From positions 2,046,001 to 2,110,000 of the forward strand of contig NZ_CP080627.1 of assembly GCF_025917315.1 (NCBI RefSeq): a stretch of DNA of 64,000 nt. Reading direction: 5' to 3'. Under the pieces are notes generated by a model. It saw only the letters and a program-made list of their open reading frames with translations. It made no database searches and was not told where the DNA came from. This document shows positions 16,541-26,969 of this stretch, in pieces. The stretch's first letter is position 1. The number at the start of each line of letters is the position of its first letter. The DNA comes from Halomonas qaidamensis. Its GTDB lineage: Bacteria > Pseudomonadota > Gammaproteobacteria > Pseudomonadales > Halomonadaceae. The position numbers were made by a program, and so were the translations under genes.

Positions 16541-16899
16541 GGAGTGGTAAGCCTCTTTTTGTTCTTGTGTTCGGGTGTTCTTGCATCCGGGTGTTTGGTG
16601 CTGACGTTTCACCAACCGCTTCACCTTGTGAAACTCGTTAGCCGGCAACACACCCTTACCTGAACGTAAGGTGTAGGTGCAAACTAGCAATCACTTGAGG
16701 GGTATTACAATTACAACTTTGGTCTACGCTTCTTTAACGTTTCTTCATTTTTGCAATATAAATTATTATTTTTCAAATAGTTATTAAAAAATATTGGAAA
16801 TCACAAATGCACAACTACTGCTTTACGTTAACGTAAACTTGTTTTAGCCTCATGGTCAGTGTTCCATAGGGACATCCCCTATCGACGAGAACAACGATC
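16541..16899. other. 359-bp divergent promoter region livG/liuR
   Basis: AT-rich DNA, notably 16720-16810, holding the promoters of the divergent transporter and liu operons and a perfect 16-bp palindrome at 16822-16837. A 50-codon in-frame extension of livG reaches 16690 but looks non-coding. No other gene is seen. Confidence 0.6.
16822..16837. promoter_or_regulatory. LiuR operator (perfect palindrome) between livG and liuR
   Basis: TTTACGTTAACGTAAA is a perfect 16-bp palindrome 62 bp before the liuR start and 282 bp before the livG start. MerR-family LiuR regulators of gammaproteobacteria recognise A/T-flanked ACGT palindromes of this kind. Autoregulation and control of liuABCDE are likely; control of livG is possible. 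Confidence 0.78.
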
Positions 16900-17307
16900 A
16901 TGAGCAAAACCTACACGATTAGTGAACTGGCCAGTGAGTTCGACGTTACTACTCGAAGCATTCGGTTTTATGAAGACCAGGAGCTACTTCATCCTACCCG
17001 CCGTGGTCAAACGCGTGTTTACAGCAGCAAAGATCGTGTGCGCTTGAAATTAACGCTTCGTGGTAAGCGGCTGGGGTTTTCCTTAGCAGAAATTCGCGAG
17101 CTATTTGAGCTATGGGACGAAACCCGCAGCGGTAGTGAAAAACAGCTACATCTGATGCTAAGCAAAATTGGTGAGCGACGCGCCGCTTTAGAACAGCAAA
17201 TGAAAGACATCACAATGGTTCAGCTCGAGCTTGAGAGCGCCGAAATTCGTTGCCGCCAAGCGCTTGAAGAACTCAATGAAAAACCTCCTTTAACAATGAC
17301 AAGGTGA
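16900..17307 (+). CDS. liuR: MerR-family regulator of leucine/isovalerate catabolism, LiuR
   Basis: A 135-residue MerR-type transcription factor. The winged helix-turn-helix runs through YTISELASEFDVTTRSIRFYEDQELL (residues 5-30) and the wing through RRGQTRVYSSKDR. It is followed by GFSLAEIRELFELWDE and a coiled-coil dimerisation helix (about 75-125). It lacks the metal-binding Cys of MerR proper, fitting an effector-sensing member. Its first-gene position in the liu cluster and the palindrome 62 bp upstream identify it as LiuR. It ends 6 nt before liuA. Confidence 0.92.
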   Translation: MSKTYTISELASEFDVTTRSIRFYEDQELLHPTRRGQTRVYSSKDRVRLKLTLRGKRLGFSLAEIRELFELWDETRSGSEKQLHLMLSKIGERRAALEQQMKDITMVQLELESAEIRCRQALEELNEKPPLTMTR

Positions 17308-17313
17308 TTGACC

Positions 17314-18483
17314 ATGTTTTCACACTATTCAGAACTCAATTTCGGCCTCGACGACGAACTGAACATGCTGCGCGAGCAGGTCAACGCCTTTGCCGCTAGC
17401 GAAATTGCTCCCCGCGCCGCTGAAATCGACCGCACCAACGAATTTCCTAACGATCTATGGAAGAAGTTTGGCGACATGGGTCTGTTAGGAATTACCGTTT
17501 CTGAAGAGGATGGCGGTAGCGGCATGGGCTACTTAGCTCACTGTATTGCCATGGAAGAAATTTCCCGGGCAAGCGCCTCGGTCGCGCTTTCCTATGGCGC
17601 GCACTCAAACCTGTGCGTTAACCAGTTAAAGATTAACGCCACCGCCGCACAAAAAGAGAAATACCTGCCCAAGCTGATTAGCGGCGACCACGTAGGTGCA
17701 TTAGCAATGTCAGAGCCCGGCGCTGGCTCTGACGTTGTTTCCATGCAGCTGCGTGCCAAGCTTGATGGTGATCATTACATCCTTAACGGCAACAAGATGT
17801 GGATCACTAATGGCCCCGACGCCGATGTCCTGGTGGTGTACGCCAAAACCGACCCCGACGCCGGCTCTAAAGGCATCACCGCCTTTATTATCGAAAAAGG
17901 CATGCCTGGCTTCTCTACTGCCCAAAAGCTCGACAAGCTAGGCATGCGCGGCTCCAACACCTGCGAACTGGTCTTCCAGGACTGCAAAGTCCCTGCCGAA
18001 AACGTGCTTGGCGAGGTTGGTAAAGGGGTTCGCGTTCTTATGAGCGGGTTGGATTACGAGCGCGCCGTACTGGCGGCTGGTCCTATTGGCATTATGCAGG
18101 CCGCCATGGACGTTGTGCTGCCCTACATTCATGAGCGTAAGCAGTTCAACCAGTCGATTGGTGAGTTCCAGCTGGTGCAAGGCAAGGTGGCAGATATGTA
18201 CACCACGCTGAACGCTTGTCGCGCTTACCTGTACGCCGTTGCCGGTGCCTGCGACCGCGGCCAGACCTCGCGTAAAGACGCGGCTGGCGTGATTCTTTAC
18301 TGCGCAGAGAAAGCCACCCAAGTTGCGCTAGATGCCATTCAGCTACTGGGCGGCAACGGCTATATCAACGAGTACCCCACCGGTCGCCTTCTGCGCGATG
18401 CCAAACTGTATGAAATTGGCGCGGGCACCAGCGAAATTCGCCGGATGCTGATTGGCCGCGAACTCTTCACCGAAACAAAGTAA
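17314..18483 (+). CDS. liuA: Isovaleryl-CoA dehydrogenase
   Basis: A 389-residue FAD acyl-CoA dehydrogenase converting isovaleryl-CoA to 3-methylcrotonyl-CoA in leucine degradation. The canonical catalytic Glu near the C-terminus is absent ([12 protein letters not shown]). Instead Glu249 in SGLDYERAV occupies the alternative position used by isovaleryl-CoA dehydrogenases (Glu254 in the human enzyme), which is specific evidence for this substrate. FAD/substrate loops [10 protein letters not shown] and [12 protein letters not shown] are intact. I chose ATG 17314 with AAGGTG 8 nt upstream; a TTG two codons earlier is possible. Confidence 0.96.
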   Translation: MFSHYSELNFGLDDELNMLREQVNAFAASEIAPRAAEIDRTNEFPNDLWKKFGDMGLLGITVSEEDGGSGMGYLAHCIAMEEISRASASVALSYGAHSNLCVNQLKINATAAQKEKYLPKLISGDHVGALAMSEPGAGSDVVSMQLRAKLDGDHYILNGNKMWITNGPDADVLVVYAKTDPDAGSKGITAFIIEKGMPGFSTAQKLDKLGMRGSNTCELVFQDCKVPAENVLGEVGKGVRVLMSGLDYERAVLAAGPIGIMQAAMDVVLPYIHERKQFNQSIGEFQLVQGKVADMYTTLNACRAYLYAVAGACDRGQTSRKDAAGVILYCAEKATQVALDAIQLLGGNGYINEYPTGRLLRDAKLYEIGAGTSEIRRMLIGRELFTETK

Positions 18484-18493
18484 GGGCCGCGCC

Positions 18494-20101
18494 ATGAGCA
18501 CACTCTCTACACAGATCAATCCCCGCAGCGACGTCTTTCAAACCAACGCCGCCTCCATGCTGGGAGAAGTTTCCAAGCTCCGAGAATTAACCGCTGCCGT
18601 CGCTCAGGGCGGCGGTTCAAAGGCGCGTGAGCGTCACGAAAGCCGCGGCAAGCTATTTGTGCGTGACCGTATCGATCACTTAATTGACGAAGGCTCGCCG
18701 TTTTTAGAGCTTTCCGCCTTGGCAGCCCATCACGTTTACGATAGTGACGTACCTGCAGCAGGCGTGGTAACGGGCATTGGCCGAGTATCTGGCGTTGAGT
18801 GCGTGATTGTGGCAAACGATGCCACGGTAAAAGGCGGTACGTATTTTCCGCTCACGGTGAAAAAGCACCTGCGTGCCCAAGAAATCGCCCGCAAACACCG
18901 TTTACCGTGTATCTATTTAGTGGATTCTGGCGGCGCTTTCTTGCCCCGCCAGGATGAAGTATTCCCCGATCGCGACCACTTTGGGCGCATTTTCTATAAC
19001 CAAGCCACCATGTCGGCAGAGGGCATCCCGCAAATAGCCGTGGTGATGGGTTCCTGCACGGCTGGCGGTGCTTATGTACCCGCCATGGCGGATGAATCCA
19101 TCATCGTTAAAGAACAGGGCACGATTTTCCTGGGCGGCCCGCCGTTAGTAAAAGCGGCCACCGGCGAAAACATCAGTGCAGAAGACCTTGGCGGTGCGGA
19201 TGTTCACGCTAAAGTGAGCGGCGTGGCCGACCACTACGCTGAAAATGACGCTCACGCCCTGCAGCTGGCACGCGCCTGTGTGTCGCGCCTGAACTGGCAA
19301 AAGCGCGGCAAATTAGCCATGCAAGCGCCCAAGCCACCCAAACTCGACCCTAGCGAATTGTACGGCATTGTCGGCACTGACCTTAAAAAGCCTTACGACG
19401 TTCGCGAAGTGATCGGGCGGATTGTCGATAGCTCTGATTTTGACGAGTTCAAACGTTACTACGGCGACACGCTAGTCACCGGTTTTGCGCATATCCACGG
19501 CTACCCAGTTGGCATCGTCGCGAACAATGGCGTGCTGTTCTCAGAGAGTGCGGTTAAAGGTGCGCACTTTATTGAGCTATGTGCCCAGCGCAAAATTCCG
19601 CTGGTATTCCTGCAAAACATTACTGGCTTCATGGTTGGCTCGAAGTACGAGCATGAAGGCATCGCTAAGCACGGCGCGAAGTTAGTCACCGCCGTGGCAT
19701 GTGCCAAAGTGCCTAAGTTCACCGTTTTGATTGGCGGCAGCTTCGGCGCGGGCAACTACGGTATGTGTGGCCGCGCCTACGACCCTAATCTGCTGTTTAT
19801 GTGGCCCAATGCGCGCATTTCGGTCATGGGTGGCGAGCAGGCAGCAGGCGTGCTTTCCCAGGTCAAACGTGAGCAGTACGAGCGCGATGGCCGCGAGTGG
19901 ACTAAAGAGGAAGAAGAAGCCTTCAAACAGCCTACCCGCGATCAGTATGAGCACCAGGGCCACCCTTACTATGCCAGTGCCCGCTTATGGGACGATGGCG
20001 TGATTGACCCACTTCAGACCCGGGATGTACTAGGGCTTTCGCTAGCCGCCGCCATGAATGCTGAAGTAGAAGAGACACGCTTCGGCGTGTTCCGGATGTA
20101 A
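18494..20101 (+). CDS. liuB: Methylcrotonoyl-CoA carboxylase beta subunit (carboxyltransferase)
   Basis: A 535-residue carboxyltransferase that moves CO2 from biotin on LiuD to 3-methylcrotonyl-CoA. The two crotonase-like halves are visible. The N-half has [19 protein letters not shown] and the CoA-site segment [15 protein letters not shown]. The C-half has [22 protein letters not shown] and [18 protein letters not shown], diagnostic of the 3-methylcrotonyl-CoA enzyme versus the propionyl-CoA enzyme. The ATG at 18494 lies 10 nt after liuA; an upstream in-frame ATG would run into liuA. Confidence 0.96.
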   Translation: MSTLSTQINPRSDVFQTNAASMLGEVSKLRELTAAVAQGGGSKARERHESRGKLFVRDRIDHLIDEGSPFLELSALAAHHVYDSDVPAAGVVTGIGRVSGVECVIVANDATVKGGTYFPLTVKKHLRAQEIARKHRLPCIYLVDSGGAFLPRQDEVFPDRDHFGRIFYNQATMSAEGIPQIAVVMGSCTAGGAYVPAMADESIIVKEQGTIFLGGPPLVKAATGENISAEDLGGADVHAKVSGVADHYAENDAHALQLARACVSRLNWQKRGKLAMQAPKPPKLDPSELYGIVGTDLKKPYDVREVIGRIVDSSDFDEFKRYYGDTLVTGFAHIHGYPVGIVANNGVLFSESAVKGAHFIELCAQRKIPLVFLQNITGFMVGSKYEHEGIAKHGAKLVTAVACAKVPKFTVLIGGSFGAGNYGMCGRAYDPNLLFMWPNARISVMGGEQAAGVLSQVKREQYERDGREWTKEEEEAFKQPTRDQYEHQGHPYYASARLWDDGVIDPLQTRDVLGLSLAAAMNAEVEETRFGVFRM

Positions 20102-20112
20102 GGGCAAACACG

Positions 20113-20946
20113 ATGGCTTACTCAACACTACTGATCGAAAAGGGCGTGGCACGCCTGACCTTAAACCGCCCAGAGGTGCATAACGCCTTTGACGACAGCT
20201 TAATCGCTGAATTAAATGCGCATCTAGACGAATTGCATGCGCTAGCCAACGCCGGTGACGTTCGGGTGGTGGTGCTTGGCTCTGAAGGTAAAAGCTTCTC
20301 TGCGGGCGCTGACCTTAACTGGATGAAGCGCATGGTCGATTACGACCTGGAAAACAATCTAGCGGACTCACGCAAACTCTCAGCGCTGATGCATGGGCTA
20401 GATACCCTGCCTTGCCCCACGGTTTGCCGTGTGCAGGGGGCAGCCTTTGGCGGTGCAGTGGGCCTCGCTGCCTGTTGCGATGTGGTGGTTGCCTCAGATA
20501 AAGCTAAGTTCTGCCTGTCGGAAGTCAAAATTGGCCTATCGCCTGCGGTGATTAGCCCCTATGTGCAGCGCGCCCTTGGCGAACGCCAAATGCGCCGCTA
20601 CGCACTCACCGCTGAAGTGATGGATGCGCCCACGGCGCTGGCGCTAGGCTTGGCACACCACGTGGTTGAACACGATGCCTTGGATAGCGCCGTAGATGCC
20701 ATGCTCGATACCCTTCTGGGAGGCTCTCCCCAAGCTCAGCGGGCGACCAAAGCGTTGTTGGCAAACGTGGCCCAAGCACCCGACAGCGATACCACTCGAG
20801 AGCACACCTGCCAAGTGATCGCCAAACTGCGAGTGAGCCAAGAGGGTCAAGAGGGCTTAGCTAGCTTTTTTGAAAAGCGCCGCCCTTCCTGGACACAACC
20901 GTCAGGCCTTCAAGAAAACAATACTGCTGCGGAGCCACGCTCATGA
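20113..20946 (+). CDS. liuC: Methylglutaconyl-CoA hydratase
   Basis: A 277-residue crotonase-fold hydratase turning 3-methylglutaconyl-CoA into HMG-CoA. The oxyanion motif FSAGADLNWMKRM, with the extra Trp-Met typical of LiuC/AUH, is near residues 58-70, and the second loop is GAAFGGAVGLAACCDVV. The last 15 residues form a Gln/Asn-rich tail. It is 11 nt after liuB and overlaps liuD by 4 nt. Confidence 0.94.
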   Translation: MAYSTLLIEKGVARLTLNRPEVHNAFDDSLIAELNAHLDELHALANAGDVRVVVLGSEGKSFSAGADLNWMKRMVDYDLENNLADSRKLSALMHGLDTLPCPTVCRVQGAAFGGAVGLAACCDVVVASDKAKFCLSEVKIGLSPAVISPYVQRALGERQMRRYALTAEVMDAPTALALGLAHHVVEHDALDSAVDAMLDTLLGGSPQAQRATKALLANVAQAPDSDTTREHTCQVIAKLRVSQEGQEGLASFFEKRRPSWTQPSGLQENNTAAEPRS

Positions 20947-22982
20947 CGCTTGACCTTACTAAATTCGACACGTTGCTAGTGGCCAACCGCGGTGAAATTG
21001 CCTGCCGCGTGATGCGCACCGCCCGCCGTATGGGGCTAAAAACCGTTGCCGTTTATTCAGACGCCGATGCCACCGCCCGCCATGTTCGTGAAGCCGATGA
21101 AGCCGTTCGCTTAGGCCCCGCCGCCGCCCGCGAAAGCTACCTTAATGTTGATGCGGTTATCGACGCGGCCAAGCGCACCGGTACCGGCGCTATTCACCCC
21201 GGCTACGGCTTTCTTTCAGAAAATGGTGGGTTCGTTAAAGCGCTTGAGCAGGCAGGCATTATCTTTGTTGGCCCCCCTGCGTCGGCGATTGCCGCCATGG
21301 GCGACAAATCTGCTGCAAAAGCGCGTATGGCCAATGCAGGCGTGCCGCTGGTACCTGGCTACCATGGCGATGACCAAGATGACGCTCTGCTGCGCAGCGA
21401 AGCCGACAAAATCGGTTACCCAGTGATGCTGAAAGCCAGCGCCGGTGGCGGTGGTAAAGGCATGCGCGTGGTTGAAAGCGGCGAAGGCTTTCAAGCAGCG
21501 CTTGATGGCTGTCGGCGCGAATCCAAAGCCGCTTTCGGCGACGACCGCATGTTGATTGAGAAGTACCTGGTGCAGCCCCGCCATGTCGAAGTACAGGTAT
21601 TCTGCGACCGCTATGGCAATGGCGTCTATCTGTTCGAACGGGATTGCAGCGTTCAGCGCCGCCATCAAAAGGTGATTGAAGAAGCGCCAGCCCCCGGCAT
21701 GACGCCTGAACTGCGCAGTGCAATGGGTGACGCCGCCGTTCGCGCCGCAAAAGAAATTGGCTATGTGGGTGCAGGTACCGTGGAATTCCTGCTCGACGCC
21801 GACGGCTCGTTCTACTTTATGGAGATGAACACTCGCCTGCAGGTTGAGCATCCTGTTACCGAGATGATTACCGGCCAAGATTTAGTCGAGTGGCAGCTGC
21901 GCGTTGCCATGGGCGAACCGCTCCCCTGCACCCAAGGCGAGCTGACCATCACCGGCCATAGCTTTGAAGCACGCCTGTACGCCGAAGACCCAGAGCAAGA
22001 CTTCCTGCCGGCTACCGGCTTATTAACTCGCTTCGCCCTAGATTTAGAGGGTGCTGACTTAGATAGCGATCGGGTGCGGTTAGATAGCGGTGTGGAAAGC
22101 GGTGATGTGGTTTCTATGCACTACGACCCCATGCTGGCCAAACTGATTGTTCACGGCGCTGACCGAGATGCGGCACTCGCTACCCTCAACCGCGCTTTGG
22201 CGGCACTGGATGTGCAGGGCGTGGTGACCAACCGCGCCTTCCTGCAGCGCTTGGCAAATCACCCTGGCTTTAAAAACGTTGAGCTTGACACGCGTTTTAT
22301 TGAACGCAATGAAGCTACGCTGTTTGCCCCGCGCAGCTACTCTACCGAAGCTTATGCCAGCGCCGCACTTATCGGCCTGAACCAACTAGCCCAAGAGTGC
22401 GAAAGCGACTCCCCCTGGGATCGTCACGACGGCTTCCGCCTAAATGCCCCCCATACCATTCGTATTGCACTGTGTGACCCGGCAAGTGCCCAGGCAGCCG
22501 ACAGCGACGAAGCGGTGGTGGTTGTTGAAGGTAAGCGTGAAAGCGGCGAATCGCTTTGGAATTTGACCATCGGTGATCAAACGCTGACCGCTAGCCTACA
22601 ATCGCTGACAGGCGATGCGGTAGCCGTCACGCTAAATGGCCACCGCCGCCGTCTACAGGCACGACGCGATGGCCATATTGTGGTGATGGCTGAACCCAGT
22701 GGCGAAACACGCCTCTTCTGGCGGCGTATTGATGCCATTGACCACGGTCACCATGAAGCCGAATCGACGCTCACCGCCCCCATGAATGGCACCGTTGTCG
22801 CGCTGCTGGTAGAACCTGGTGCGGCGGTCGAGAAAGGCATGCCATTGATGGTGATGGAAGCGATGAAGATGGAGCACACGATGACTGCGCCTACCGATGG
22901 TAGCGTGGAGACTTTCCACTTCCAGTCGGGTGATACCGTGAGTCAAGGTGACGTGCTACTCGACTTTGCCCCCAGCGAATAG
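20943..22982 (+). CDS. liuD: Methylcrotonoyl-CoA carboxylase alpha subunit (biotin carboxylase + BCCP)
   Basis: A 679-residue biotin-containing subunit. The N-terminal biotin carboxylase domain has LVANRGEIACRVMRTAR and the ATP-grasp glycine loop KASAGGGGKGMR. Further on are the catalytic stretch EMNTRLQVEHPVTE, a linker, and a C-terminal biotinyl domain with VMEAMKMEH, where Lys642 is the biotinylation site. It pairs with LiuB in an alpha6beta6-type enzyme. It is co-translated with liuC through a 4-nt overlap. Confidence 0.96.
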   Translation: MTLDLTKFDTLLVANRGEIACRVMRTARRMGLKTVAVYSDADATARHVREADEAVRLGPAAARESYLNVDAVIDAAKRTGTGAIHPGYGFLSENGGFVKALEQAGIIFVGPPASAIAAMGDKSAAKARMANAGVPLVPGYHGDDQDDALLRSEADKIGYPVMLKASAGGGGKGMRVVESGEGFQAALDGCRRESKAAFGDDRMLIEKYLVQPRHVEVQVFCDRYGNGVYLFERDCSVQRRHQKVIEEAPAPGMTPELRSAMGDAAVRAAKEIGYVGAGTVEFLLDADGSFYFMEMNTRLQVEHPVTEMITGQDLVEWQLRVAMGEPLPCTQGELTITGHSFEARLYAEDPEQDFLPATGLLTRFALDLEGADLDSDRVRLDSGVESGDVVSMHYDPMLAKLIVHGADRDAALATLNRALAALDVQGVVTNRAFLQRLANHPGFKNVELDTRFIERNEATLFAPRSYSTEAYASAALIGLNQLAQECESDSPWDRHDGFRLNAPHTIRIALCDPASAQAADSDEAVVVVEGKRESGESLWNLTIGDQTLTASLQSLTGDAVAVTLNGHRRRLQARRDGHIVVMAEPSGETRLFWRRIDAIDHGHHEAESTLTAPMNGTVVALLVEPGAAVEKGMPLMVMEAMKMEHTMTAPTDGSVETFHFQSGDTVSQGDVLLDFAPSE

Positions 22983-22992
22983 GAGCTAACCG

Positions 22993-23901
22993 ATGGCACT
23001 GCCTACGTCTATTAAACTGTTTGAAATGGCCCCCCGCGATGGCCTGCAAAACGAACCGGGCACCCTGGTGCCCACCGCCACTAAGATAGAACTGATCGAA
23101 CGGCTGGCTAATGCTGGCCTCACCCATATTGAGGCCGCCAGCTTTGTCTCGCCTAAATGGGTACCGCAAATGGGCGATGCCAGTGAGGTAATGCGCGGTA
23201 TTGCTCGCAAACCCGGCGTGGTTTACTCAGCGTTAACCCCTAACCTGAAGGGGCTAGAAGGCGCATTGGCAGCTGGCGTTGAAGAAGTGGCGGTATTTGG
23301 CGCCGCCTCTGAAGCGTTCTCTCAGAAAAATATCAACTGCTCGATTGCGGAGTCGCTGACGCGCTTTGAACCAGTGCTTGCGCGAGCCAATGAAGCAGGC
23401 GTGCGGGTGCGGGGTTATGTGTCCTGCGTCCTGGGCTGCCCCTATGAAGGGGACATTTCGCCGCAAAAAGTCGCCGAGGTAGCCAACGCACTTTATGAGA
23501 TGGGCTGCTATGAAATCTCCCTGGGTGACACCATCGGTGTAGGAACGCCGCTAGCCGCTAAGCGGATGATTGAAGCTACCCGCCAGCAGGTACCCATCGA
23601 GTATTTGGCCGCCCATTTCCACGATACTTACGGCATGGCGCTAGCTAACCTGTATGCCGTAATGGAAGAAGGCGTGGGCGTGATTGACGCAGCGACAGCA
23701 GGGCTTGGTGGCTGCCCCTATGCCAAAGGTGCCTCCGGCAATGTGGCCACTGAAGACGTACTTTATCTTCTTGAGGGGCTGGGCATTAACACCGGCATCG
23801 ACCTCCAGGCAGTGATTGATACCGGCGTCTGGATCACTCAACAGCTTGGCCGCAAGCCCAGTTCTAAAGTCGCGTTGGCCAAAGGCACTGGCACACAATA
23901 A
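22993..23901 (+). CDS. liuE: Hydroxymethylglutaryl-CoA lyase
   Basis: A 302-residue TIM-barrel lyase cleaving HMG-CoA to acetoacetate and acetyl-CoA, the last step of the leucine branch. It carries [13 protein letters not shown] with the catalytic Arg-Asp pair, metal-ligand HFHDTYGMA, and the Cys-loop [19 protein letters not shown] near 235. The length is standard. It is 10 nt after liuD. The resulting acetoacetate needs a CoA-transferase or synthetase not identified here. Confidence 0.95.
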   Translation: MALPTSIKLFEMAPRDGLQNEPGTLVPTATKIELIERLANAGLTHIEAASFVSPKWVPQMGDASEVMRGIARKPGVVYSALTPNLKGLEGALAAGVEEVAVFGAASEAFSQKNINCSIAESLTRFEPVLARANEAGVRVRGYVSCVLGCPYEGDISPQKVAEVANALYEMGCYEISLGDTIGVGTPLAAKRMIEATRQQVPIEYLAAHFHDTYGMALANLYAVMEEGVGVIDAATAGLGGCPYAKGASGNVATEDVLYLLEGLGINTGIDLQAVIDTGVWITQQLGRKPSSKVALAKGTGTQ

Positions 23902-23959
23902 TAATTAGACGCCACCTGCTTTCCCGTTTAGACAAAAAAAAGACTTCGGAGAGATACAC

Positions 23960-25663
23960 ATGGCATCACCTGCACACACCCTACCCAGCTATACCAGCAG
24001 CACTGCAGACAAACCGCTGCTAGGCATGACCATTGGCGATAAATTTGACCAAATCGCCGTACAATATCCTGATAACGACGCGCTGATCGCTCTTCATCAG
24101 AACATCCACTGGAGCTACCGCCAGCTTCAGGAAGAAGTGAACCGCTGCGCCCGCGCGTTGCTGGCTATTGGCGTGCAAAAAGGCGACCGAGTTGCTATCT
24201 GGGCACCCAACTGCAGCGAGTGGACCCTGACCCAGTTTGCCACCGCCAAGATTGGCGCCATTTTGGTGAATATTAACCCTTCTTACCGCACCCATGAGCT
24301 GGACTACGCGCTCAATCAATCTGGGGCGCGTTTTCTGATTACTGCTAATCAATTCAAAAGCTCTGATTACACCGCCATGCTGTTTGAGCTTGCACCTGAG
24401 CTAAACAGCAGCGCAGAAGGCCAGCTAAAAGCACAAAAGCTGCCCAAGCTTGAGTGCATCATCAACCTGAGCAGTGACAAGCATCGTGGCATGTGGCGCT
24501 GGGAAGATTTTATTCAGGAAGCCAACAAAGTCAGCCAGACAGATGTTGATGACCTACAGGCCACGCTGCAGTTTGATGACCCGATCAATATTCAGTACAC
24601 CTCGGGCACCACGGGCTTTCCAAAAGGCGCGACGCTCTCCCACCACAACATTCTTAACAATGGCTTCTTTGTTGCCGAAAGCATGGGCTTTACCAGCGAA
24701 GACCGCTTGGTCATCCCCGTGCCACTCTACCACTGCTTCGGCATGGTGATGGGTAACCTGGGCTGCATGACCCATGGCGCAGCGATGATTTACCCGGATG
24801 AAGGCTTTGACCCCGGTAAAGTGCTAAAAGCGGTACACGAGCAAAAAGCCACCGCGCTGTATGGCGTACCCACCATGTTTATCGCCGAACTAGAGCACCC
24901 CGACTTTGCCACTACTGATTTTTCCTCGCTGCGCACCGGCATTATGGCGGGCTCTATCTGCCCTGCAGAAATCATGAGGCAGGTCATCGAAAAGATGAAC
25001 ATGAAGGGCGTACAGATCGCCTATGGCATGACCGAAACTAGCCCAGTGTCTACCCAAACCGGCGCGAATGACACGATTGAAAAGCGCGTTTCGACCGTTG
25101 GCCGCACCCAGCCCCATCTGGAGAGCAAGATTGTCGACCCCGGTAATGGCGGCATTCTGCCCCGTGGTGAAATTGGCGAGCTGTGCACCCGTGGCTACAG
25201 CGTGATGCTCAAGTATTGGAACAATGAGAAAGCCACGGTTGAAGCCATTGACGAAGCTGGCTGGATGCACACGGGCGACCTTGCCACTATGGACGAGGAA
25301 GGCTATATCCAAATCGTTGGCCGCATTAAAGATATGGTGATCCGCGGCGGTGAGAATGTATACCCCAAAGAGATCGAGGAATTTCTATACGCCCACCCAG
25401 CAATTTCAGAGGTACAGGTCACCGGCGTGCCAGACAAGAAGTATGGAGAAGAGTTAATTGCCTGGGTGAAGCTCAACAGCAGCGCAGGAGACGTTACAGG
25501 AGAAGACCTGCGCGAGTATTGCAAAGGCAAAATCACGCACTTCAAGATTCCCCGCTACTTTAAATTTGTTGATGAGTTCCCAATGACGGTGACGGGTAAA
25601 ATTCAGAAATTTAAAATGCGCGAAATTTCTATCCAAGAGCTTGGGCTTGAAGATCAGAAATAA
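23960..25663 (+). CDS. Acyl-CoA synthetase (AMP-binding, ACSF2/FadD-like)
   Basis: A 567-residue adenylate-forming ligase that activates a carboxylic acid to its CoA ester. The P-loop is [18 protein letters not shown], with YGMTETSPV, the hinge [31 protein letters not shown], and the C-terminal Lys in [15 protein letters not shown]. It lies 58 bp after liuE on the same strand. The position suggests activation of isovalerate or another short/medium branched acid feeding LiuA, but chain-length specificity cannot be read; a longer-chain role is possible. Confidence 0.9.
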   Translation: MASPAHTLPSYTSSTADKPLLGMTIGDKFDQIAVQYPDNDALIALHQNIHWSYRQLQEEVNRCARALLAIGVQKGDRVAIWAPNCSEWTLTQFATAKIGAILVNINPSYRTHELDYALNQSGARFLITANQFKSSDYTAMLFELAPELNSSAEGQLKAQKLPKLECIINLSSDKHRGMWRWEDFIQEANKVSQTDVDDLQATLQFDDPINIQYTSGTTGFPKGATLSHHNILNNGFFVAESMGFTSEDRLVIPVPLYHCFGMVMGNLGCMTHGAAMIYPDEGFDPGKVLKAVHEQKATALYGVPTMFIAELEHPDFATTDFSSLRTGIMAGSICPAEIMRQVIEKMNMKGVQIAYGMTETSPVSTQTGANDTIEKRVSTVGRTQPHLESKIVDPGNGGILPRGEIGELCTRGYSVMLKYWNNEKATVEAIDEAGWMHTGDLATMDEEGYIQIVGRIKDMVIRGGENVYPKEIEEFLYAHPAISEVQVTGVPDKKYGEELIAWVKLNSSAGDVTGEDLREYCKGKITHFKIPRYFKFVDEFPMTVTGKIQKFKMREISIQELGLEDQK

Positions 25664-25772
25664 CCCTTTAATTAACGCCGGCCCATGGTCGTAATGCCAG
25701 TCAGCTAAGGCTACTGGCATTACTCCCTAGCCCCATATAGCAAAGCGGCCTCCTCAAGCGTACATCGCACGT

Positions 25773-25871
25773 TATTCCCGAGTCACCGCACTGTCATTCC
25801 CGAGTCACCGCATTGTCATTCCCAAATCACCGCACTGTCATTCCCGAGTCACCGCACTGTCATTCCCGAGT
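25773..25871. repeat. 22-bp tandem repeat array, about 4.5 copies
   Basis: Four units at 25773, 25795, 25817 and 25839 plus a partial fifth at 25861. The unit joins CATTCCCGAGTC with ACCGCACTGT. Units differ at one to three positions. There are no spacers, so it is not a CRISPR. The CATTCCCG half is also the arm of the adjacent palindromic element, which suggests the array grew from it. Confidence 0.92.
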
Positions 25872-25991
25872 GGGGTTATCGGGAATCTACCTTGACCTTG
25901 ACCTGCAGCAGCCCGCAACCCCAGGTCAACATGGATTCCCGCTAAGGGCCTGCGGGAATGACGAAGTGGCAGAGCCTGCGGGAATGACGAG
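25861..25991. repeat. Extragenic palindromic element (ATTCCCG / CGGGAAT family)
   Basis: CATTCCCGAGT...CGGGAATC, then GGATTCCCGC...GCGGGAATGACG and a second GCGGGAATGACG. This is the common proteobacterial extragenic repeat built from ATTCCCG arms. Its end CGGGAATGACG is duplicated at about 25952 and 25978. Confidence 0.7.
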
Positions 25992-26100
25992 GGCGGCTCG
26001 GAGGGCTGGGGTGGAGTCATCGTCAAGCACTTATTAAACAAAAAACCAGCCCACCAGCTAATGGTCGGCGTTAATTTTTGTAAGGTATTGAGACACCAAT

Positions 26101-26925
26101 ATGTCCACTCAACAGCAGCTAGCCGAGCACTACCACCAAGGGTTACGCGATGACGATATTGTTAGCCAAATTCGCACCCACTACCCTGATGGTCCGACGC
26201 TTCACCAACTTGCCCCGCTAGACCAGCTACACATCGGTGGCATTGCCGCTTCTAAAAAGCTGCTTAACCTGCTTGATCCTTCGCAGCATACAAAGGTGCT
26301 TGATATAGGGTCGGGATTAGGCGGATTAATGCGCCAAGGGGCAGCGCTAGGTTTTCAACTTACCGGTTTAGATATCACCCACCGCTTTAACGTCCTTAAC
26401 CAGGCGCTGACTGACTTATCAGCCTCTCCTGCCAACGCACCACTTTGCTGGGTGACGGGGGATGCTTGCGCGTTACCCTTTCCAGAGAACACTTTTGATG
26501 CAGTGCTGTTTCAGCATAGCCTGATGAATATGCCTGACCCAGCCCGCGTTATTGCCGAAAGCCGACGTGTGATTCGCCCAGGCGGCCAGCTTGTCATGCA
26601 TGAAGTGGTCAGCGGTGAAAACCTTGCCAATCTACGTTATCCCGTGCCTTGGGCGGCATCACCAGAGCACTCACACTTGCTCACGATGACCGAACTAACG
26701 GGCTTATTGGAAGCAAACGGCTTTCAGCTTGAGCACAGTGAAGATTGGAGCAGCACAGCGCTTGAGTGGCGTCAGCGGCAACGCCAAAAAGAGCAGACCA
26801 ATACTGACGCTGTGCTCTCTCCACAATGGGTATTTGGCGAGCGTTTTTTAAAAATGGGCAAAAATCTGCTAGATAATTTATCGAATAATGCAATTAACGT
26901 GGTAGAAATCAGCGCCCGTTGCTAG
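26101..26925 (+). CDS. Class I SAM-dependent methyltransferase
   Basis: A 274-residue methyltransferase. SAM motif I is VLDIGSGLGGLMRQGAALGF (about 65-84). An acidic motif II follows in LTGLDITHRF, then the motif DAVLFQHSLMNMPDPARV and the post-motif RRVIRPGGQLVMHEV. The fold is that of UbiE and of sarcosine/dimethylglycine methyltransferases. Acceptor unknown. In a halophile a glycine-betaine pathway is conceivable but nothing in the neighbourhood supports it. Confidence 0.82.
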   Translation: MSTQQQLAEHYHQGLRDDDIVSQIRTHYPDGPTLHQLAPLDQLHIGGIAASKKLLNLLDPSQHTKVLDIGSGLGGLMRQGAALGFQLTGLDITHRFNVLNQALTDLSASPANAPLCWVTGDACALPFPENTFDAVLFQHSLMNMPDPARVIAESRRVIRPGGQLVMHEVVSGENLANLRYPVPWAASPEHSHLLTMTELTGLLEANGFQLEHSEDWSSTALEWRQRQRQKEQTNTDAVLSPQWVFGERFLKMGKNLLDNLSNNAINVVEISARC

Positions 26926-26969
26926 GCTGATTAAGATAACTTCCTTAGCAAGGGACACGAGGAACGCCA

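Larger units (their letters stand above)
25664..26100. other. 437-bp intergenic region with hairpin and repeat cluster
   Basis: No gene seen. A perfect 10-bp stem (GTAATGCCAG 25691-25700, CTGGCATTAC 25714-25723) follows the acyl-CoA synthetase stop and may end the liu transcript, although no T-tract follows. Then come a 22-bp tandem array and an extragenic palindromic element. The short open frames here follow the repeats and are not genes. Confidence 0.6.

Noticed and set aside
21216..21878. 220-residue open frame opposite liuD
   Set aside because: Antisense to the biotin carboxylase domain with His-rich nonsense composition; it is a shadow.
25773..25871. Possible CRISPR array
   Set aside because: Units are 22 bp and directly adjacent with no spacers, and no cas genes are nearby; it is a plain tandem repeat.
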